The notes: generated by a model from the letters alone, not told the origin. 64,000 bases of DNA from Bagarius yarrelli (GCA_005784505.1 VCAZ01000187.1:317501-381500); one strand, 5' to 3'. Counted from the stretch's first letter, positions 12,960 through 25,599 are shown. Numbers and translations are program-made.

Positions 12960-13042
12960 AATTACAAAGTAAGAATTTCACTTTATGGTTCAAGAGACAT
13001 TCCAGTACACATGACAATAAGCTCTTGAATCTTGAATCAAAG
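12960..13042 (+). mobile_element. LINE-type 3' tail fragment
   Basis: The phrase GAATTTCACTTTATGGTTC...CACATGACAATAAG followed by the direct repeat CTTGAATCTTGAATC is typical of 3' ends of fish non-LTR retrotransposons with short tail repeats. No coding part adjoins it. Confidence 0.45.
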
Positions 13043-13124
13043 GAAAGCCATGGAGAACATAAACAAATTGGAGACTATGGATTTGTAAAATTAGAGCTTA
13101 TAAAATTGTGTAATCATTTATGAT

Positions 13125-13435
13125 TGCGGTGGCTTTGTGGTTAGCATGGCTGCCTCAGAGCAAGAAGGCCTGGGCTTGATTCCCGGTCAGGGGCCTTTCT
13201 GTGTGGAGTTTGCACATTCTCCTTGTGCTTGTGTCCACAGTCCAAAAACATCCATGTTAGATTAATTGGTAATTCTAAATTGCCCATAGGAGTAAGTGTG
13301 TGTGTGTGTGTGTGCCCTGTAATGGATTGGTGACCTGTCCAGGGTGTACCCCTCCTGCCTGTCACCCTTTCAGGCTCCAGCAGATCCCAATGACCCTGAA
13401 TTAGGGAATAAGTGGGTATAGAAAATGAATGAATG
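13125..13435 (+). mobile_element. SINE with tRNA-like head and conserved body (copy 2)
   Basis: It has the same order as the element at 7999-8347 but on the plus strand: head GTGGTTAGCATGGCTGCCTC, B-box-like GCTTGATTCCCGG, body TGGAGTTTGCACATTCTCC, then CTGTCCAGGGTGTACCCCTC, and the tail GAATGAATGAA. A short GT run (about 13298-13314) interrupts it. Confidence 0.7.
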
Positions 13436-14559
13436 AAATTCCAGGTGCAATACCAGAAAATGTTTTGCTTAGACCGCTGTTTTTTAAATGAAGAAAGCTA
13501 GCACCAAAACTAGCACTAATGAATCAGATGAGGTTGTATGGAAATATGTGTATGTAATCGAGGGACTTGATGGTAAAATGTTAGAAATTGTAAAAATATA
13601 TAAATAAATAAAACTAATAGTGAACTAAGAGTTTTGAAGTACAAAGGATTGTCACTAGGTTGTTATAATGAGTAAAATTATAAAAGCATTTGTATTTTTG
13701 GAATGCATGGCTGCAGACCAAATCCTGATAGCGGCTGAAAAACTGACACATGAAAAAGACTGTGTACAATTACTCTTGTAGCATTCACAGCACCAAACTG
13801 TGTAAGCTGCTGGTTGCCATTGTAACATTTGATCGATGGCCTTTTGTACTGAATATCCCAGCATGGTGTATCCATCACTGCCTGCCTGCCACCATGGGCT
13901 CTGGAGAGCAGCACCTGCACTGAGTCAGAAATCTATAACACACACACACATACACACCACTGACCCAGCGTATGGGTTCGGGAACGGCCAGTGAAAGCAT
14001 TAGTACAGGTTTTTGTGTAGTCACTTGGCTTATTGATGAGTTCCCTAGTGTCATGTGATCAGTTTTGAACAAGTTTGAAAAATGGGGCCATCTGTGCCAT
14101 TTCTTGCTAAAGTGCGTTTATTTGTGTGTATGTGTGTGTGTGTGTGTGTTTGTCTATTTGTCGCTAATGTTTGCTCGATATACCAAGAGTGACGTGGAGA
14201 CACACACCCAGGTTTATAAATTACCACACACAGATGGGCAGTCTCAGTATACGCATACTGGCACATGGTGCGACAAATATGTCTGCTTCCGAATACAATT
14301 AATGGAACCGAAACACACACATCTTTGTCTCTCCCACCAATTCAGACGTGCACACACACTTTGAGGAAACTGCCTGTAGTCCCTCAGAGAAGCAGTTGAG
14401 CTCTGTGTGTGCTTTGTGTAGAGCTCTGCTGCAGATGGTGTTGAGTTTGGAGCGTGTAACTTCGTCAACGTGCTGTCAGCATCAAGGCGAGTGGAAGCGA
14501 CGTAGGGTAATTTATGCTTGCTGGCTTTAGCAAATACACTTCTGAGGTGACTGAGGGAT

Positions 14560-15425
14560 GGTATGACAGAATGATGGAACAAAGATAATGTGTGTGGGGG
14601 GGTATGAAAAAGAGTGAGTGAGAGAGAGATAGAGAGAATTATCAACATCACCATTTTAACATATTTTTCCCCAGCTGAAGATGATGTGGTATTAAAAAAG
14701 TTTTATGTGAGAAATTCATTACCAGTGTGGTCCATCAGCAGATTGGGAATACTAGCAGGAAAAAAACATTCAAAAAGAGTCACAAGGAAGCATATATATC
14801 CACCAGTACTTGAATAAGTGAAAGAGAGAGAGATAAACACACAAGGGGCACGATTAAAGGAACTAGGAAGAAAGATAACTAGCAAACGAAGGGAAATTGG
14901 TTGAAGGATTAAAGGAGAAGAGCATGAAATGAAACTATTGAATGGGGAAGATAAGAGCAGACAATCGAAGAATGTAATAAACTGGAAAAACAGGAGCAGG
15001 AAGGAGAGAAATAGGTGAGGAAAAGTGGAGGGGAAAAACACAAAATCGAAACAAAGGACGGCCAACATTTTTGCCAGCAATGGAGTAATAGGAAGAGGCA
15101 GAGATGATTAGAAGGATGGAGGATGGAAGGATTAATGGATGTGGTCAGGGAATCAAAAAAAAATAAGAAACGGATAGAGAGTAAAGGATGCATTGCTGTA
15201 AGAGTGAATATTGAAGTAAAAATGATGACATGAAGAATTCTGAGAGATATTTTTAAGGATTCGAATAAAAGAGACTGAAAAAGTCAGTTTTAAATAAGAA
15301 AGCTTAAGGACATACTGCAGATACTGCAATTTGGTAAGATAGAAGAGGATTCCTAAGCAGAAGCACCTCAGAGTGCAAGCCGAGGAGTTCCTGTAAATGT
15401 TAGTGAAAAAGAAGACCAGGTGGCC
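14560..15425. other. Purine-rich strand-asymmetric stretch
   Basis: The plus strand is strongly A+G rich for about 850 bp, with many GAGA, GGAAG and AAAGA blocks but no exact repeat unit. The minus strand therefore shows long Phe/Leu/Ser/Pro open frames (for example 14703-15080) that are compositional. No splice-consistent coding structure was found. Confidence 0.6.
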
Positions 15426-15551
15426 CCAAGCTAACTAGATATCTAAGTGACAGAATAGAATTGACTTATAATAGAGTGGGAAAAGTAACCTTAAAAAGAA
15501 GTAGAATAGATCCTGTAAAAGTTACGTGCAATGGGAATGAGTTTAGTATCA

Positions 15552-15710
15552 GTAGTGAAGGTGTTGATCTGCTGATTGTAGGTTTAGTTCCTAGCATCCT
15601 CAAGTGGCCACTGCTGGGCCCCTGAGCAAGGCCCCTAACCCTTGACTGCTCAGTTGTATAAATGTAGGTCGCTCTGAAAAGGGCATCTGCGAGATTCCAG
15701 AAATGTTAAA
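15552..15710 (+). mobile_element. tRNA-derived SINE
   Basis: It contains AAGGTGTTGATCTGCTGATT, a decayed B box, CCACTGCTGGGCCCCTGAGC, TGCTCAGTTGTATAAATG and the tail CGCTCTGAAAAGGGCATCTG. It belongs to the common SINE family of this window. A more decayed copy lies at about 16005-16140. Confidence 0.75.
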
Positions 15711-16664
15711 GCAGAATAGATTGGCTCCTGAAGGTTTCAGTACTGAGACAGAGAAAGAGAGTCAAGCAGATTTTTAGATAACCAGCGACCAAAATCAGCA
15801 ACTTCAGAATAAAAAAAACTGGATGCATCACACAGAAAGCATCTGAGGAAACTACAGGCAGCATGATATATCATGATAAAATGTTAATAAAACTTCTTTT
15901 GGAATAGTTCACGGTGTTCTTACAGTAACAGACAACGTGCTTTACCAATTTAATGGGAATTTGATTTAGTTTAGTTTAATTTAATACAATTTATTTATAT
16001 ATTCCTCCCCAAGTAAACGTAGGTGCCATTCCCATGGACACCAAGTGAACCCCCGAGGAAGGCCCCTTAACCCATAACTGCTTAGATGGGTAAAACAAAT
16101 TGGCTAAGGGGTGTTTGCCAAATGCCACAAATGTAAATATGTGATTATAGTTTTACACAAGAACAAGTGTATATATAGTATATATAGTTTTATATAGCTT
16201 CTTTCATAGGTTCACCTATCAGAATTCAGTGGATCTCAAGTTGTAGGAAGCTGGTGTGAAGCGGTTTGATTCAGTGGCAGGACCATCAGACTATCCTTAA
16301 TGAATCTGTTACCTTTTTAAAAAAATCCAAGAAATCTGGGCTGAACAATGATAATGCAAAAGGTTGTATTTGTCATATTTGCAGCACCACATTAAAAAAT
16401 ACTATATCAGAGGGGTATAGCATCAAAGTGGTAATAATCACGGCCTGCACCTTCAGTTTTAATTCATCTAACTAAGGTTAAAGGTACTTATTTGTCACAG
16501 CAAAATGTTCAGCAAGGTAGCACAGCAAGTAAATTTGTTTACATGACATTAGCTAGGAAGTAAGAAATTATCCAGTACTCAGTACAGGGTCTGCTATGAT
16601 GACAGCAACAACAGGAGCAGGAAGGGTTAGGGTTTTACTCCAGTACCAGTCAAACAGTGGCAGC

Positions 16665-16760
16665 AGACTGGCAGCAGTGGGGCTTAAACCCCGGTTTTCT
16701 TAGTCCCCTAGTCGTCCAAACAACAGCTCAGCACCTTAACCATTTGAGCCCCCACTCAAG
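16665..16760 (-). mobile_element. tRNA-derived SINE head, minus strand
   Basis: The reverse complement reads GGGGGCTCAAATGGTTAAGG, then a B-box-like segment in the CCGGGGTTTAAGCCCC region. The tail is not found. Confidence 0.55.
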
Positions 16761-17425
16761 TGGTAAAGTGTCAGGTAACAAGCAAATAAGCTTAAATGCA
16801 GTTATTTAAAGGTCAAGAGTCCAAGAAGCAATCAAAAATGTCAGGAACCAAATAATTAACACTGCAAAAAAAGGTCTAAACATCTTATGTTAAATCGACT
16901 AATTTCTGGATAACAAAGCAAAAATGCAACAATGAAGCATTCGCATTTAATTATCATTTAATGGTGGAGTTTTTTGGACACACAAGAATATTATAGCAAA
17001 CATGTGACCAAACATGTGACCATCTACAGTAGCTTGGTAGTGGTGGTACTACCATGCATTTACCCAGACCAGACCATGCAGGACACAACAGATAACATCA
17101 TGATGAAGGAAAAGTATAGCCATATGGGTGATTATGGATGATTCTAAATTATATGTATATTATATAGAGATACATTTGCCAATCTGAAATGTTAAGAAGA
17201 ATAAAAACAAAGTTTGTTAGTATCTTATTTAGAAACATATTTAGTACAGAATTGACAACTTTTTAGCCAAAAAGTTCACTTGCTAGCATAAAAGCTAGGA
17301 GCACATGGCAGATCATGATTAAAAGATTCGTCCAATTTGTGATGACTGATTAATTCTGGGTTGTTGTTTTTTTAAATTAACAGCTTACAAAATGACTTTT
17401 TTTTTTAATTAAAATATTTTCTAAA

Positions 17426-17466
17426 AGAGAGAGAGAGAGAGGGAGAGAGAGAGAGAAAGAGAGAGC
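17426..17466. repeat. (GA)n microsatellite
   Basis: A 41-bp GA-rich run with two interruptions. Confidence 0.9.
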
Positions 17467-17899
17467 GTGCACACACCTTTCTGTGTTTTTTACATCTTAT
17501 CAGTGACATCACGTCCTGTATATTACATCATTATTAGAGATAATTCCACCAGTTTGAAGTGCATGTTGCAGGTGAATTTCCTTTACAAAAATAAAACAAT
17601 ATGAAAAGTTAATACAGGATTTTAAATATTTTACAAGACATAAGGGCTTAAATTGAGTAGAAAAAGTGACAGTTTCCATGACTGTTCTCAAAGACGGCTT
17701 TTTTTTTAATCACCACGTCATATTACATCGGTTTAGTGCAGAGTAGGTTTGTGCCCACCAAGCAAAACAAAGTTTCAACAAATATCATCCACAAAAACAC
17801 AGAAGTGGATAATAGAATCTTCAGCTGGCTTCCGGATTAAGGGATCTACAAGACTGCTCTTAAGGCACAAGCTAAGTCTGATCAATCCTTAGTTGTCTA

Positions 17900-18380
17900 C
17901 CTGGTACTTGATGCCAATAGATGTAAAAGAAGTCCAGGGTGTATCATTAATGATGTACCCGTACTTGCATTAGACAGTGTATTATTATGGAGTGGAAAGA
18001 GAGAGATGGACAAAATGACAGAAAAATAAAACAGAAATTGAAATAGACCTGCAGAAATGAATGAATGAATTAGTTTGTTAAGGGGGAAATAAGCAAAAGC
18101 AAGACGGCGAGGAAAACAGGGAGGAGAGAGTGAATAATAAAGAGATAGAGTGGAAGATTTGGAACAGAGAGACAAATGAGAAAACCAAACCTGAATGAGG
18201 GATGAGGACAGAGAAAGTGAGTGAGAGAGAGAGAAAGAGATATAGTGCAGATTCATGGTATGATAATAGGCAGGAGGCAACTGAGGGAAAGCGCAGAGAG
18301 GGAAAAGGAGATGGAGAGGGGTATGGCATTCGGAATGAAGGAGAGAGGCGAGCAGAAAGCCCTCAGCAATGAGACCATTA
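17900..18380. other. GA-rich stretch, no gene
   Basis: The plus strand is rich in GAGAG and GGAGA blocks. The 169-codon minus-strand open frame at 17897-18406 is Leu/Ser/Phe-rich because of this composition. I see no domain or exon boundaries in it. Confidence 0.6.
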
Positions 18381-18510
18381 CATTGTGGATAATAAAGAGG
18401 TTCCACTCTGTCATACTGAGCGCAAGACCTCCGTCAGCCTGACCCCAAAGTGTCAACACGTTAATAGCCTGAGTATCAGCCGCATTATGACACGTCATAC
18501 ACATACTCAT

Positions 18511-18514
<4 letters not shown>

Positions 18515-18541
<27 letters not shown>

Positions 18542-18567
18542 GCGCGCGCATGCACACACACACACAT
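18515..18567. repeat. (CA)n(CG)4 compound microsatellite, alternating purine-pyrimidine
   Basis: A CA run (18515-18540) passes directly into CGCGCGCG (18541-18548), CATG and another CA run. The whole 53 bp alternate pyrimidine and purine, the composition that favours left-handed DNA. Confidence 0.9.
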
Positions 18568-18822
18568 TGGCCTGTGTATCATAAGGCATTTTTGTGTACT
18601 TTCTCAGAAACAGTGCCTTGACTAAAGATGAAATACCAACATAAATGTTTTGCTGAGTAAACTACAGTGAGATGAAATGAATAACCATGACAACAACCAG
18701 AACAATTTAAAAGAGAGAAAGATCTGAATACATGCTGTTTGGAGCTTTAACCAAAAGTCCAAAGTGGTACATTTCTATAAAGATGTTATAGAAATAAATC
18801 TGTTTGGAGTACAATAAATGAA

Positions 18823-18897
18823 TACACACACACACACACACACACATCATAGATTTTTGGGTTCCATGATGGATCTTGTGATCTGGCTATCTTGTTA

Positions 18898-18965
<68 letters not shown>
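18823..18965. repeat. (CA)12 and (CT)n microsatellites
   Basis: A CA run (about 18823-18846) lies about 50 bp before a 68-bp CT run (about 18898-18965) that has two TTT interruptions. Confidence 0.95.
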
Positions 18966-19242
18966 ACAGACACACAAACATCATGCTGAGGTTCACATCG
19001 TTATGTGTTTCTGTAGATATTTGCCTCCTTAAACTTTTTTTTCACATTTTCTTAGTGAAAATCTAGAACCTTAAATCTTCTTCATAGGGATTATAATAAT
19101 GTGGTTTCAATTCCTAGTCCAATCTTTCATTGCTGGGCCCCTGAGCAAGGCTCTTAGACCCTTAATTAAGCATGCTGCTGACCTCTGACCGCTCAGCCAC
19201 ATCTTCTAGCACCCACATTGTCCAGTTTTCAGATGACAACAC

Positions 19243-19400
19243 AGTGGTAGCTTAGTGGTTAAGGTGTTGGAATGCTGATCAAAAGATTGTGGGTTGAATT
19301 TCCAGCACTACTGCTGGGCCCCGAGCAAGACCTATAACTGCTCAGTTGAATTAATAAGTAAAATAAATATAAGTTGTATTTAAGCTATGTAATGTAACTC
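19243..19400 (+). mobile_element. tRNA-derived SINE, diverged tail
   Basis: Contains TAGCTTAGTGGTTAAGGTGT, TTGTGGGTTGAATTTCC, CTACTGCTGGGCCCCGAGC and CTGCTCAGTTGAAT. The 3' tail has decayed. A shorter relative precedes it at about 19100-19200. Confidence 0.7.
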
Positions 19401-19427
19401 TTTCCCCACACAACCCGAATGTGTAAG

Positions 19428-19512
19428 ATTTACATTTACAGCATTTGGCAGACGCCCATATCCAGAGGGACTTACATTTATCTAATTTATACAACTGAGC
19501 AATTGGGGGGTC
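19428..19512 (-). mobile_element. SINE 3' tail, minus strand
   Basis: ATTTACAGCATTTGGCAGAC, then GCCCATATCCAGAGGGACTT and ACAACTGAGCAATTGGGG, is the reverse complement of the family tail and body. It lies close to the plus-strand copy at 19243 in a tail-to-tail arrangement. Confidence 0.7.
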
Positions 19513-19854
19513 ATTTTAATGTATGGTTGAAATGACAATAAAAGCTTCTTGACGCTCCAACTCGAAAGAGTGTATTGTACTTGACGTCTGCATGCTCATG
19601 GATAGGGCTTTGTTCAATAAATAAAGCTACAGACTTGGGGAGAGAATGGGCCAAGTGCAGAAAGTCAAAGAAAAACCAACAATAGTAGTTAAATATTATT
19701 TTATATTGAACATATTCTTTAGCTAAAAGGATTGTTGACTTTCTTTTTTTATACTATGTCTTTATTTTAATACTCTGTCCTCCTTTCAGTCCACATCCTT
19801 CATGTTGCCTGTGCTCACTCCTTCTCCCTCAAGCTTCTAATCCTCAGTTTATAT

Positions 19855-20620
19855 ATAGGGCCGATGTGGCTCTGGGCTCCAGAGAAAACAGTGGTATTAT
19901 CAGTACAATAACAGCCTTAATTAAAAACAGAAGGAGAGCGAGCGAGTCATACAAGTTCACTGGAGTCTGTTTTCATCCACGGTAGTTATATGGCAGACTT
20001 TCCTGCCTAATCTCCGCTCCGTAGGGTCCAGTCGATGACGAGTGCATAGCGGCACAGCTTTAATTACGAGCCGTCATTCTGACCAACCTGCGTCTTGCTG
20101 AGCTTCTTTCCCGTACAGACCGCCATTTACACCCACCCCCTAATTTTAGTGACACTTTATTCTTGCTACATCATGTCCGTCTCCCGTGAACGTTTAATGC
20201 ATTACATAGCTTGCTCATTAAACATTTAGAGAAGGACGTATCAAGAAACTAATTGAATTTCGAGGCCCTCCTTCTGCTGCGACAGGCTCCTATCTTGGCC
20301 AATTAGAGCGAGGTGAGGCTGACAGTAATGGGTGCTATCTGCAGCTCCCCTATTTCCATCCCAAGAAAAGGATGCATAGACAGAATGAGGAACAGGATAG
20401 AGAAAGGGAGGGACAGATAGCAGGAGAGCAGGTACCACATACAGTAGCAGTTCCCCTGCAACTCTTTCTGTTCCTGTCTGTCTTAATGCTCCCTAATGCA
20501 CACAACGGCAAAGATAATACCTTTGATTACGGATGCATCCCTCCCTAATCCAATCAGCCATCATTCTGTCCCCCTCTGATTTACAGAGAAAATGGGACGG
20601 AGAACTAGCATAAAAGGAGA
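19855..20620. promoter_or_regulatory. Candidate conserved noncoding element
   Basis: A repeat-poor, compositionally balanced stretch with a dense set of homeodomain-like TAAT/ATTA cores (for example GCTTTAATTACGAGCC near 20060) and TAATCC (bicoid-type) words near 20546. It looks unlike the decayed surroundings and has no open coding structure. The call rests only on texture; alignment to other fishes would decide it. Confidence 0.35.
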
Positions 20621-21272
20621 ACACGAGGGTGGAGAAAGGGAATGAGAGAATTTAGAACTAAAAACACAATTGGTGAATAATAATCACATTCACTGCATGG
20701 AGTGTGGGTCATCATGACATCATTAATGAATTAAGTCTCAGTCTCTACAGCCTTTCATTTCAGAACAGAAACTCATTCATCTTTTTCTCAGACCCGGAAC
20801 ACCCCACACCAAAATCAGCCAAGAGATCAGTCCAACTAAAGGCCAGACGGTCATAGGTCATGACGCTCTGTGCATACCACTCAGAGGTCACGTCTCAATG
20901 CTTGGATTTGTGCCATTGCTGAGACTGCTTGAGATGAAAGTGTGAGTCGAGATTAGGCTGCAGGCTGCAATGTTCCCCTAAGACTTCTAGCTTTTTTTTT
21001 CTTTGATATTTTTCTTTTTCTGTTTGTGTTCACTTTATCTTCACTTGGGAAAAATCCAAAACAAACCCTCAATATGTTTCACATAGTCTCCAACCAATAC
21101 TATTGTGTGTGTTCTAGTATTAATAATAACAACTAGATCCACCTACCCAGCTAACAATTTTATGTTCTAAAAATAATTTTTAAGTGTGAAAAGGTCTATT
21201 GTTTTCTGGTTATTTTATGGCGTCGTCAAGCAAGTGTTTTCTCTAAACATTTTAAGAACACTCATCAAATAG

Positions 21273-21415
21273 GGCAAGTCATGGCTGAATGGTTAGGGTG
21301 TTGGACCTGTGTGCTAAAGCTCATGGATTCAATTCCCAGCACCACCAAGCTGCCACCGCTGTGTCCCTAAACAAGCCCCTGAACCGCTGAGCTGGAATAA
21401 TATCATAAATAACAT
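21273..21415 (+). mobile_element. tRNA-derived SINE, 3' truncated
   Basis: Contains CAAGTCATGGCTGAATGGTT, GTGTTGGACCTGTGTGC, ATGGATTCAATTCCCAGCAC and CACCAAGCTGCCACCGCTG. It lacks the usual tail. Confidence 0.7.
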
Positions 21416-21654
21416 TAGGAAGACAATTTAAGAAAATTGTTTCCTCTCAACATTACAAAATGTAAATAAACTTAATAATTATAAGAACGTTCCATGAAAT
21501 GATTTTAAGAATGTTTTGTTTTAACATGTGAACAACTTTTAAAGCAATAGTCGTAAAAACGTTTTCATACACTAAACAGAAGCTTTCTGTTTAAAGTAAA
21601 TTTAAACATTAAGCTCGAAAACTCGAGAACTTTTTACGAGGCCACCAATTTCAC

Positions 21655-22200
21655 CTGAAACACCACCAGGTTTCCTAGTGTAACCACAGAGGATATCAAG
21701 GGGTCACTTCTGAGGGTCTCACAAGGCTGCAGATTCAGATGTCATCCCCATCTGTGTTCTAAAAGAATGTGCACACCAGCTCTCAGAGGTACTAACTGAC
21801 ATTTTTAACATCCCAGTCTCCCAAGTAAACATACCACTATGCCTTAAATCCTCTAATATCATACCTGTTTCAAAGACCTCAACATTGTCATGCCTGAAGG
21901 ACTATTGCCCAGCTGCAATAACCCTAACAGTCTTGAAATGGATTCCACCACCACCTTTGATTCAATAGTCGGTAGCGGGTAGAAATCTTTCAAAAATTGA
22001 TAACATCTACACCAACAGATTTAAAAGCACGACTGCTATTAACACGAAGGACCTTCTCCACCTTGCACATAGTCTGGTTACCAACATATTCTCAGGAGGA
22101 CACATTAGGACCACAATATTCATTGCCAAAAACTGCTTCTTTGCTGTAGCTGTTGAGCCAACTAACACTTTCACCATGACTTTCTCATCTCATTATTACC
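21655..22200 (+). pseudogene. Non-LTR retrotransposon reverse-transcriptase fragment
   Basis: The plus strand near 21750-21875 translates to a segment with CVLKECAHQLSEVLTDIFN followed by a proline/serine stretch of the pattern xxPxCLKSSNIIPVSK. After a frame shift comes SCLKDYCPAAITL (about 21892-21936). This is the N-terminal part of the LINE reverse-transcriptase domain (a family form has 'LNDYRPVALT' here). The rest has many stops. It is a dead, 5' and 3' truncated LINE copy and has no role in host gene content. Confidence 0.75.
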
Positions 22201-22649
22201 CATACACTATAACCTTATCAACTCTTTTCAAATACTTGCACTTGCACCCTTATGTCTCTCATTCGTGCGCCTCTGCTGAGGGGTGCGAGTGTGTAGGGTG
22301 TTCCAATTCGCTGGTGAGCTTCACCGCCCCGCCTATTTGTGACCTTTAAGCATATTTCCTGTAATTGTGGCCATAAAAAGTGTAAGTAAAAATTTATTCA
22401 TGTAATTATAAAAGCAGCAATAAAGAAGTGCCGCAATGATAACGTTGCATCGCAATAACATTTGACGCAGATGTGTAACATGCCTAAAAACTGTTCCAAA
22501 TCTGCATGTCAGCGCACTTGTTCCCTTGCGCACTTATCAACTAAAGTGTGCACTTACAGAATTGCACACTTTGTAGAAGTCCCTAATAATGTGGGTATTG
22601 GGACAAGGCCATTGGGTGCAATAACAATGTACACTACACACCTTTTTTG

Positions 22650-22690
22650 TCTTTCTTTCTTTCTTTCTTTCTTCTTTCTTTCTTTCTTTC
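22650..22690. repeat. (CTTT)n microsatellite
   Basis: A tetranucleotide CTTT run with one missing base. Confidence 0.9.
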
Positions 22691-23756
22691 AGAATTTTAT
22701 GTGCAATGACGAGGAAAGGTACACTTATATATTTATTATCAACTTACTGCATGCAACTGCACTGTTCACTTTTATTTTGATTGGGACATAGTTAAGAATG
22801 TTGTTTTTTTTTTATTTGTCTTATATTTTCATAGTATACCAGTAAGTAAAGAACTCAACTTAATTGATGTTTGAGAAATGTGGGATTTGAGACACAGCCG
22901 TCAATTCTGTTCAGTTTCAAAAATGTAAGCAAACATAATAAAGTTAAAAAAGACCTTTTCACATGTCTGTGTTTATAAATGCGAAAGGCAGCAAATACAT
23001 CTTAAAATCATTACAGCATCTTGAAAGACACTAATAATTCAAGCAAGAACATTTATTTGATCTATAAATCATTTCCCATTGGTGTGCTTCTGAAAAAGAA
23101 ATAGCTTTGTGTTAAACAACACCACAATTTGTGATATGGGACCCTGGGTATTCTACCAAATTAAGATCTATGCTTAAAAGATATACTAGTTTTTTTGTGG
23201 AATCAGATCAGACAACAATTAGCTGAAGTAAAAAAAAGCATATTGCCAGTGGACTCTGAGGTGGGTAGTGTTTTTTGGAGTGATATATCACACTTATCTA
23301 TCTGCCAGTCTGATGAATGAATCTGAGTTTGGTATCTCTTAGGAGAACACAACCTGCTGGAAGGCATAGTGTCTACCTAAATTTGGTGGGCAGGGGTCAG
23401 GTTCTGGGGCTGGTTTTCAGGGTTCGGTCTCGGTAGAAAGATTTGGGCAGGGTTCTATTCAGTTCTGGAGTCCCGGTGCTGCTTTGAACATATAGTTTTA
23501 TATAAAGTTTGGTATAGAGAAACTTTTCTAGCCTACCAGAACCGTGAAATTGAATCTAATTTCAAATTTAAAATGCAGTCGAAATTCTTTGTTGGAATTT
23601 TTCTTGTTGCCAACTTTCCCAGGAATGCTGTTAGAACAAAAAAGCGATGATTCCACGGTGGTAGGACTCCTTGGTGGGATAGACTCCAGGCTCCATACAA
23701 TCCTATACAGGATAACAGTACAAACACTACATTTACAACAGTGTAACAAACCACAA

Positions 23757-24900
23757 AAATTCAATTCAATTTTATTTGTATAGCACTTTTTACAATGGTC
23801 CTTGTCACAAATCAGCTTTACACAAAGAAATTATAAGATGAAAATTAATCAGAAATTAGTTTGTCCCTGATGAGCAAGCCGGGGGCGACAGTGGCAAGGA
23901 AAAACTCCCTGAGGCGGAATAGTAAAAAACCAGACTTAACAGAGAAGCCATCTTCATTTGGGTGAAAAACAGGTAGCAGGAATTATGTAGTTACACTGTG
24001 TGTGTAAGCAACTTAAATCATTAGTCCTTAAAGAACAGCTGGAATGTCTTTATGGCAGAGTGGAACGTCCTTGGTCACCCTTGTGATGTAATCATCAACT
24101 GGAGCAGGTCACAGGGAAGGGTCTGACAGGTCCGGGGTGGAGATGGGGTCTGGATCACTGGCAGCTCCATTGTGGCATATGTACTGTGGCTCGACAGTAA
24201 GAGAGAAATAGAGAGAGAGATAGAGAGAGGGGAAGGAAGAAAGACAAAAAAAAGGAAAACAGTGAAGTGACATTATAATCACAGTGTATGGAGTGATTGA
24301 GTATTTAATGTAGAGCGCAAGCATGGAGACTAAGACTATCTAGGTCAGCATAACTAATAGGAGAACCAGAGGGAAACACCGACATGAGGGCTCCCTGATA
24401 TGTTAAGCAACCAGCCGCTCTCATCACCGTGATCAATAAGAGAGGGGAAGACAGCATCTAAACATACCAGATCACCATAATACTCAACATCCATCAGTCC
24501 CCCAGATCTGCTCCTTTATCTAAGGGCAATCAATACAAAATGCTTGACTAAATAAATAAGTTTTTAGCCTGGACTTAAACACTGAGACTGTGAAAAAAAC
24601 TGTTAAAAGACCAGTATAAATAGATGTGCGGTGCTATGCGAGAAGCGATGAGTGTTGGAGAGTGCTGCTTCGCTTTTGTCTTTGTAGGCAAAAACTTTAG
24701 TAGGTTGAAAAGAACATGTGCAGCTGCATTCTGAATCATTTGCAGAGGATGAATTGCACTCAGTGGAAGACCTACCAGGAGCGAGTTGCAGTAGTTTAGT
24801 TTAGAAATTACAAGAGACTGCACAAGCAACTGAGTAGATAAGAACGGCCGAATCCTCCTGATGTTATTGAGAATAAACCTGAAGGATTGTGTCAAGATAT
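23757..24900 (-). pseudogene. LINE fossil: reverse-transcriptase C-terminus plus 3' UTR
   Basis: On the minus strand 24895-24575 encodes NNIRRIRPFLSTQLL, then QSLVISKLNYCNSLLVGLP and IQNAAAHVLFNL. This is the conserved segment after the catalytic palm of L2/CR1-type LINE reverse transcriptases. Downstream on the minus strand (24570 to 23757) is non-coding sequence ending in the high-copy phrase that reads, on the plus strand, TTCAATTTTATTTGTATAGC. I infer that this phrase is the element's 3' end. Frameshifts make it non-functional. Confidence 0.7.
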
Positions 24901-25127
24901 CCCAAGGTTATCCCAAGGTGTGAGCGGTGATCAAAGTGAAGAACAACGAATTGTCCATGATAATTGCAACTAGCTTACTAGCTAGCTAGTCACGTTTAAT
25001 CTACAACTAGATAGGTATTGCCTAGCTAAATACACAAAATCCAATTTATAGAGTTTCCTCTTAGACAACATATAGAATGGCTTCAAAGATAATCTTACTT
25101 ATTAGAAAATATGATGGCAAAGGGTTG

Positions 25128-25325
25128 TGATTTAACCAAACTCTGTCCTGGAGGGTCTGTGTCTGCGTTTAGTTCCAAATCGCCTCATTACACCTGCCTT
25201 TAATTTCAACTATACCTAGCAAAACCTTAATTAGCTAAATCAGGTGGGTTTGATTAGGATTGGAGATCAACTCTGCAGAACACTGACTCTTCAGGACTGA
25301 ATTTGATGACCCCTGATTCAATTTA
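25128..25325. mobile_element. Non-autonomous DNA transposon fragment (hAT-like)
   Basis: Flanking phrases CTGTCCTGGAGGGTCTG and TTCAGGACTGAATTTGATGACCCCTGATT surround ATCAGGTGGGTTTGATTAGG and AACTCTGCAGAAC. This matches my recollection of a very common fish MITE ('tcctggagggcc...gacccctg'). Its inverted ends are decayed. The superfamily call is from memory. Confidence 0.45.
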
Positions 25326-25599
25326 TCAACTTAACTACTCCAGCACCTTTGCTTACATCAAAAGTGATTACATCTAACACATCGTGGAAGTTTCCAAACA
25401 TGTGATTATTGGTATTTTTTAAAATTAGGTATTAGTATAAATTGTTCTAAATTCATTTAAACATTTTGAAGACCAGCTGGGTCATATACAGGATAGTTAG
25501 GGTTTTTCCAATTCTCCATGGTCTTTAAACTGAGTTGTTGTTTTTTTTACATTTTCATCTACTAAATTAGCTTATTTCAAATTTGATTCATGCTACAGG

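Noticed and set aside
17897..18406. A 169-codon minus-strand open frame, Leu/Ser-rich
   Set aside because: It arises from GA-rich composition; no domain, no splice context and overlapping frames of the same nature.
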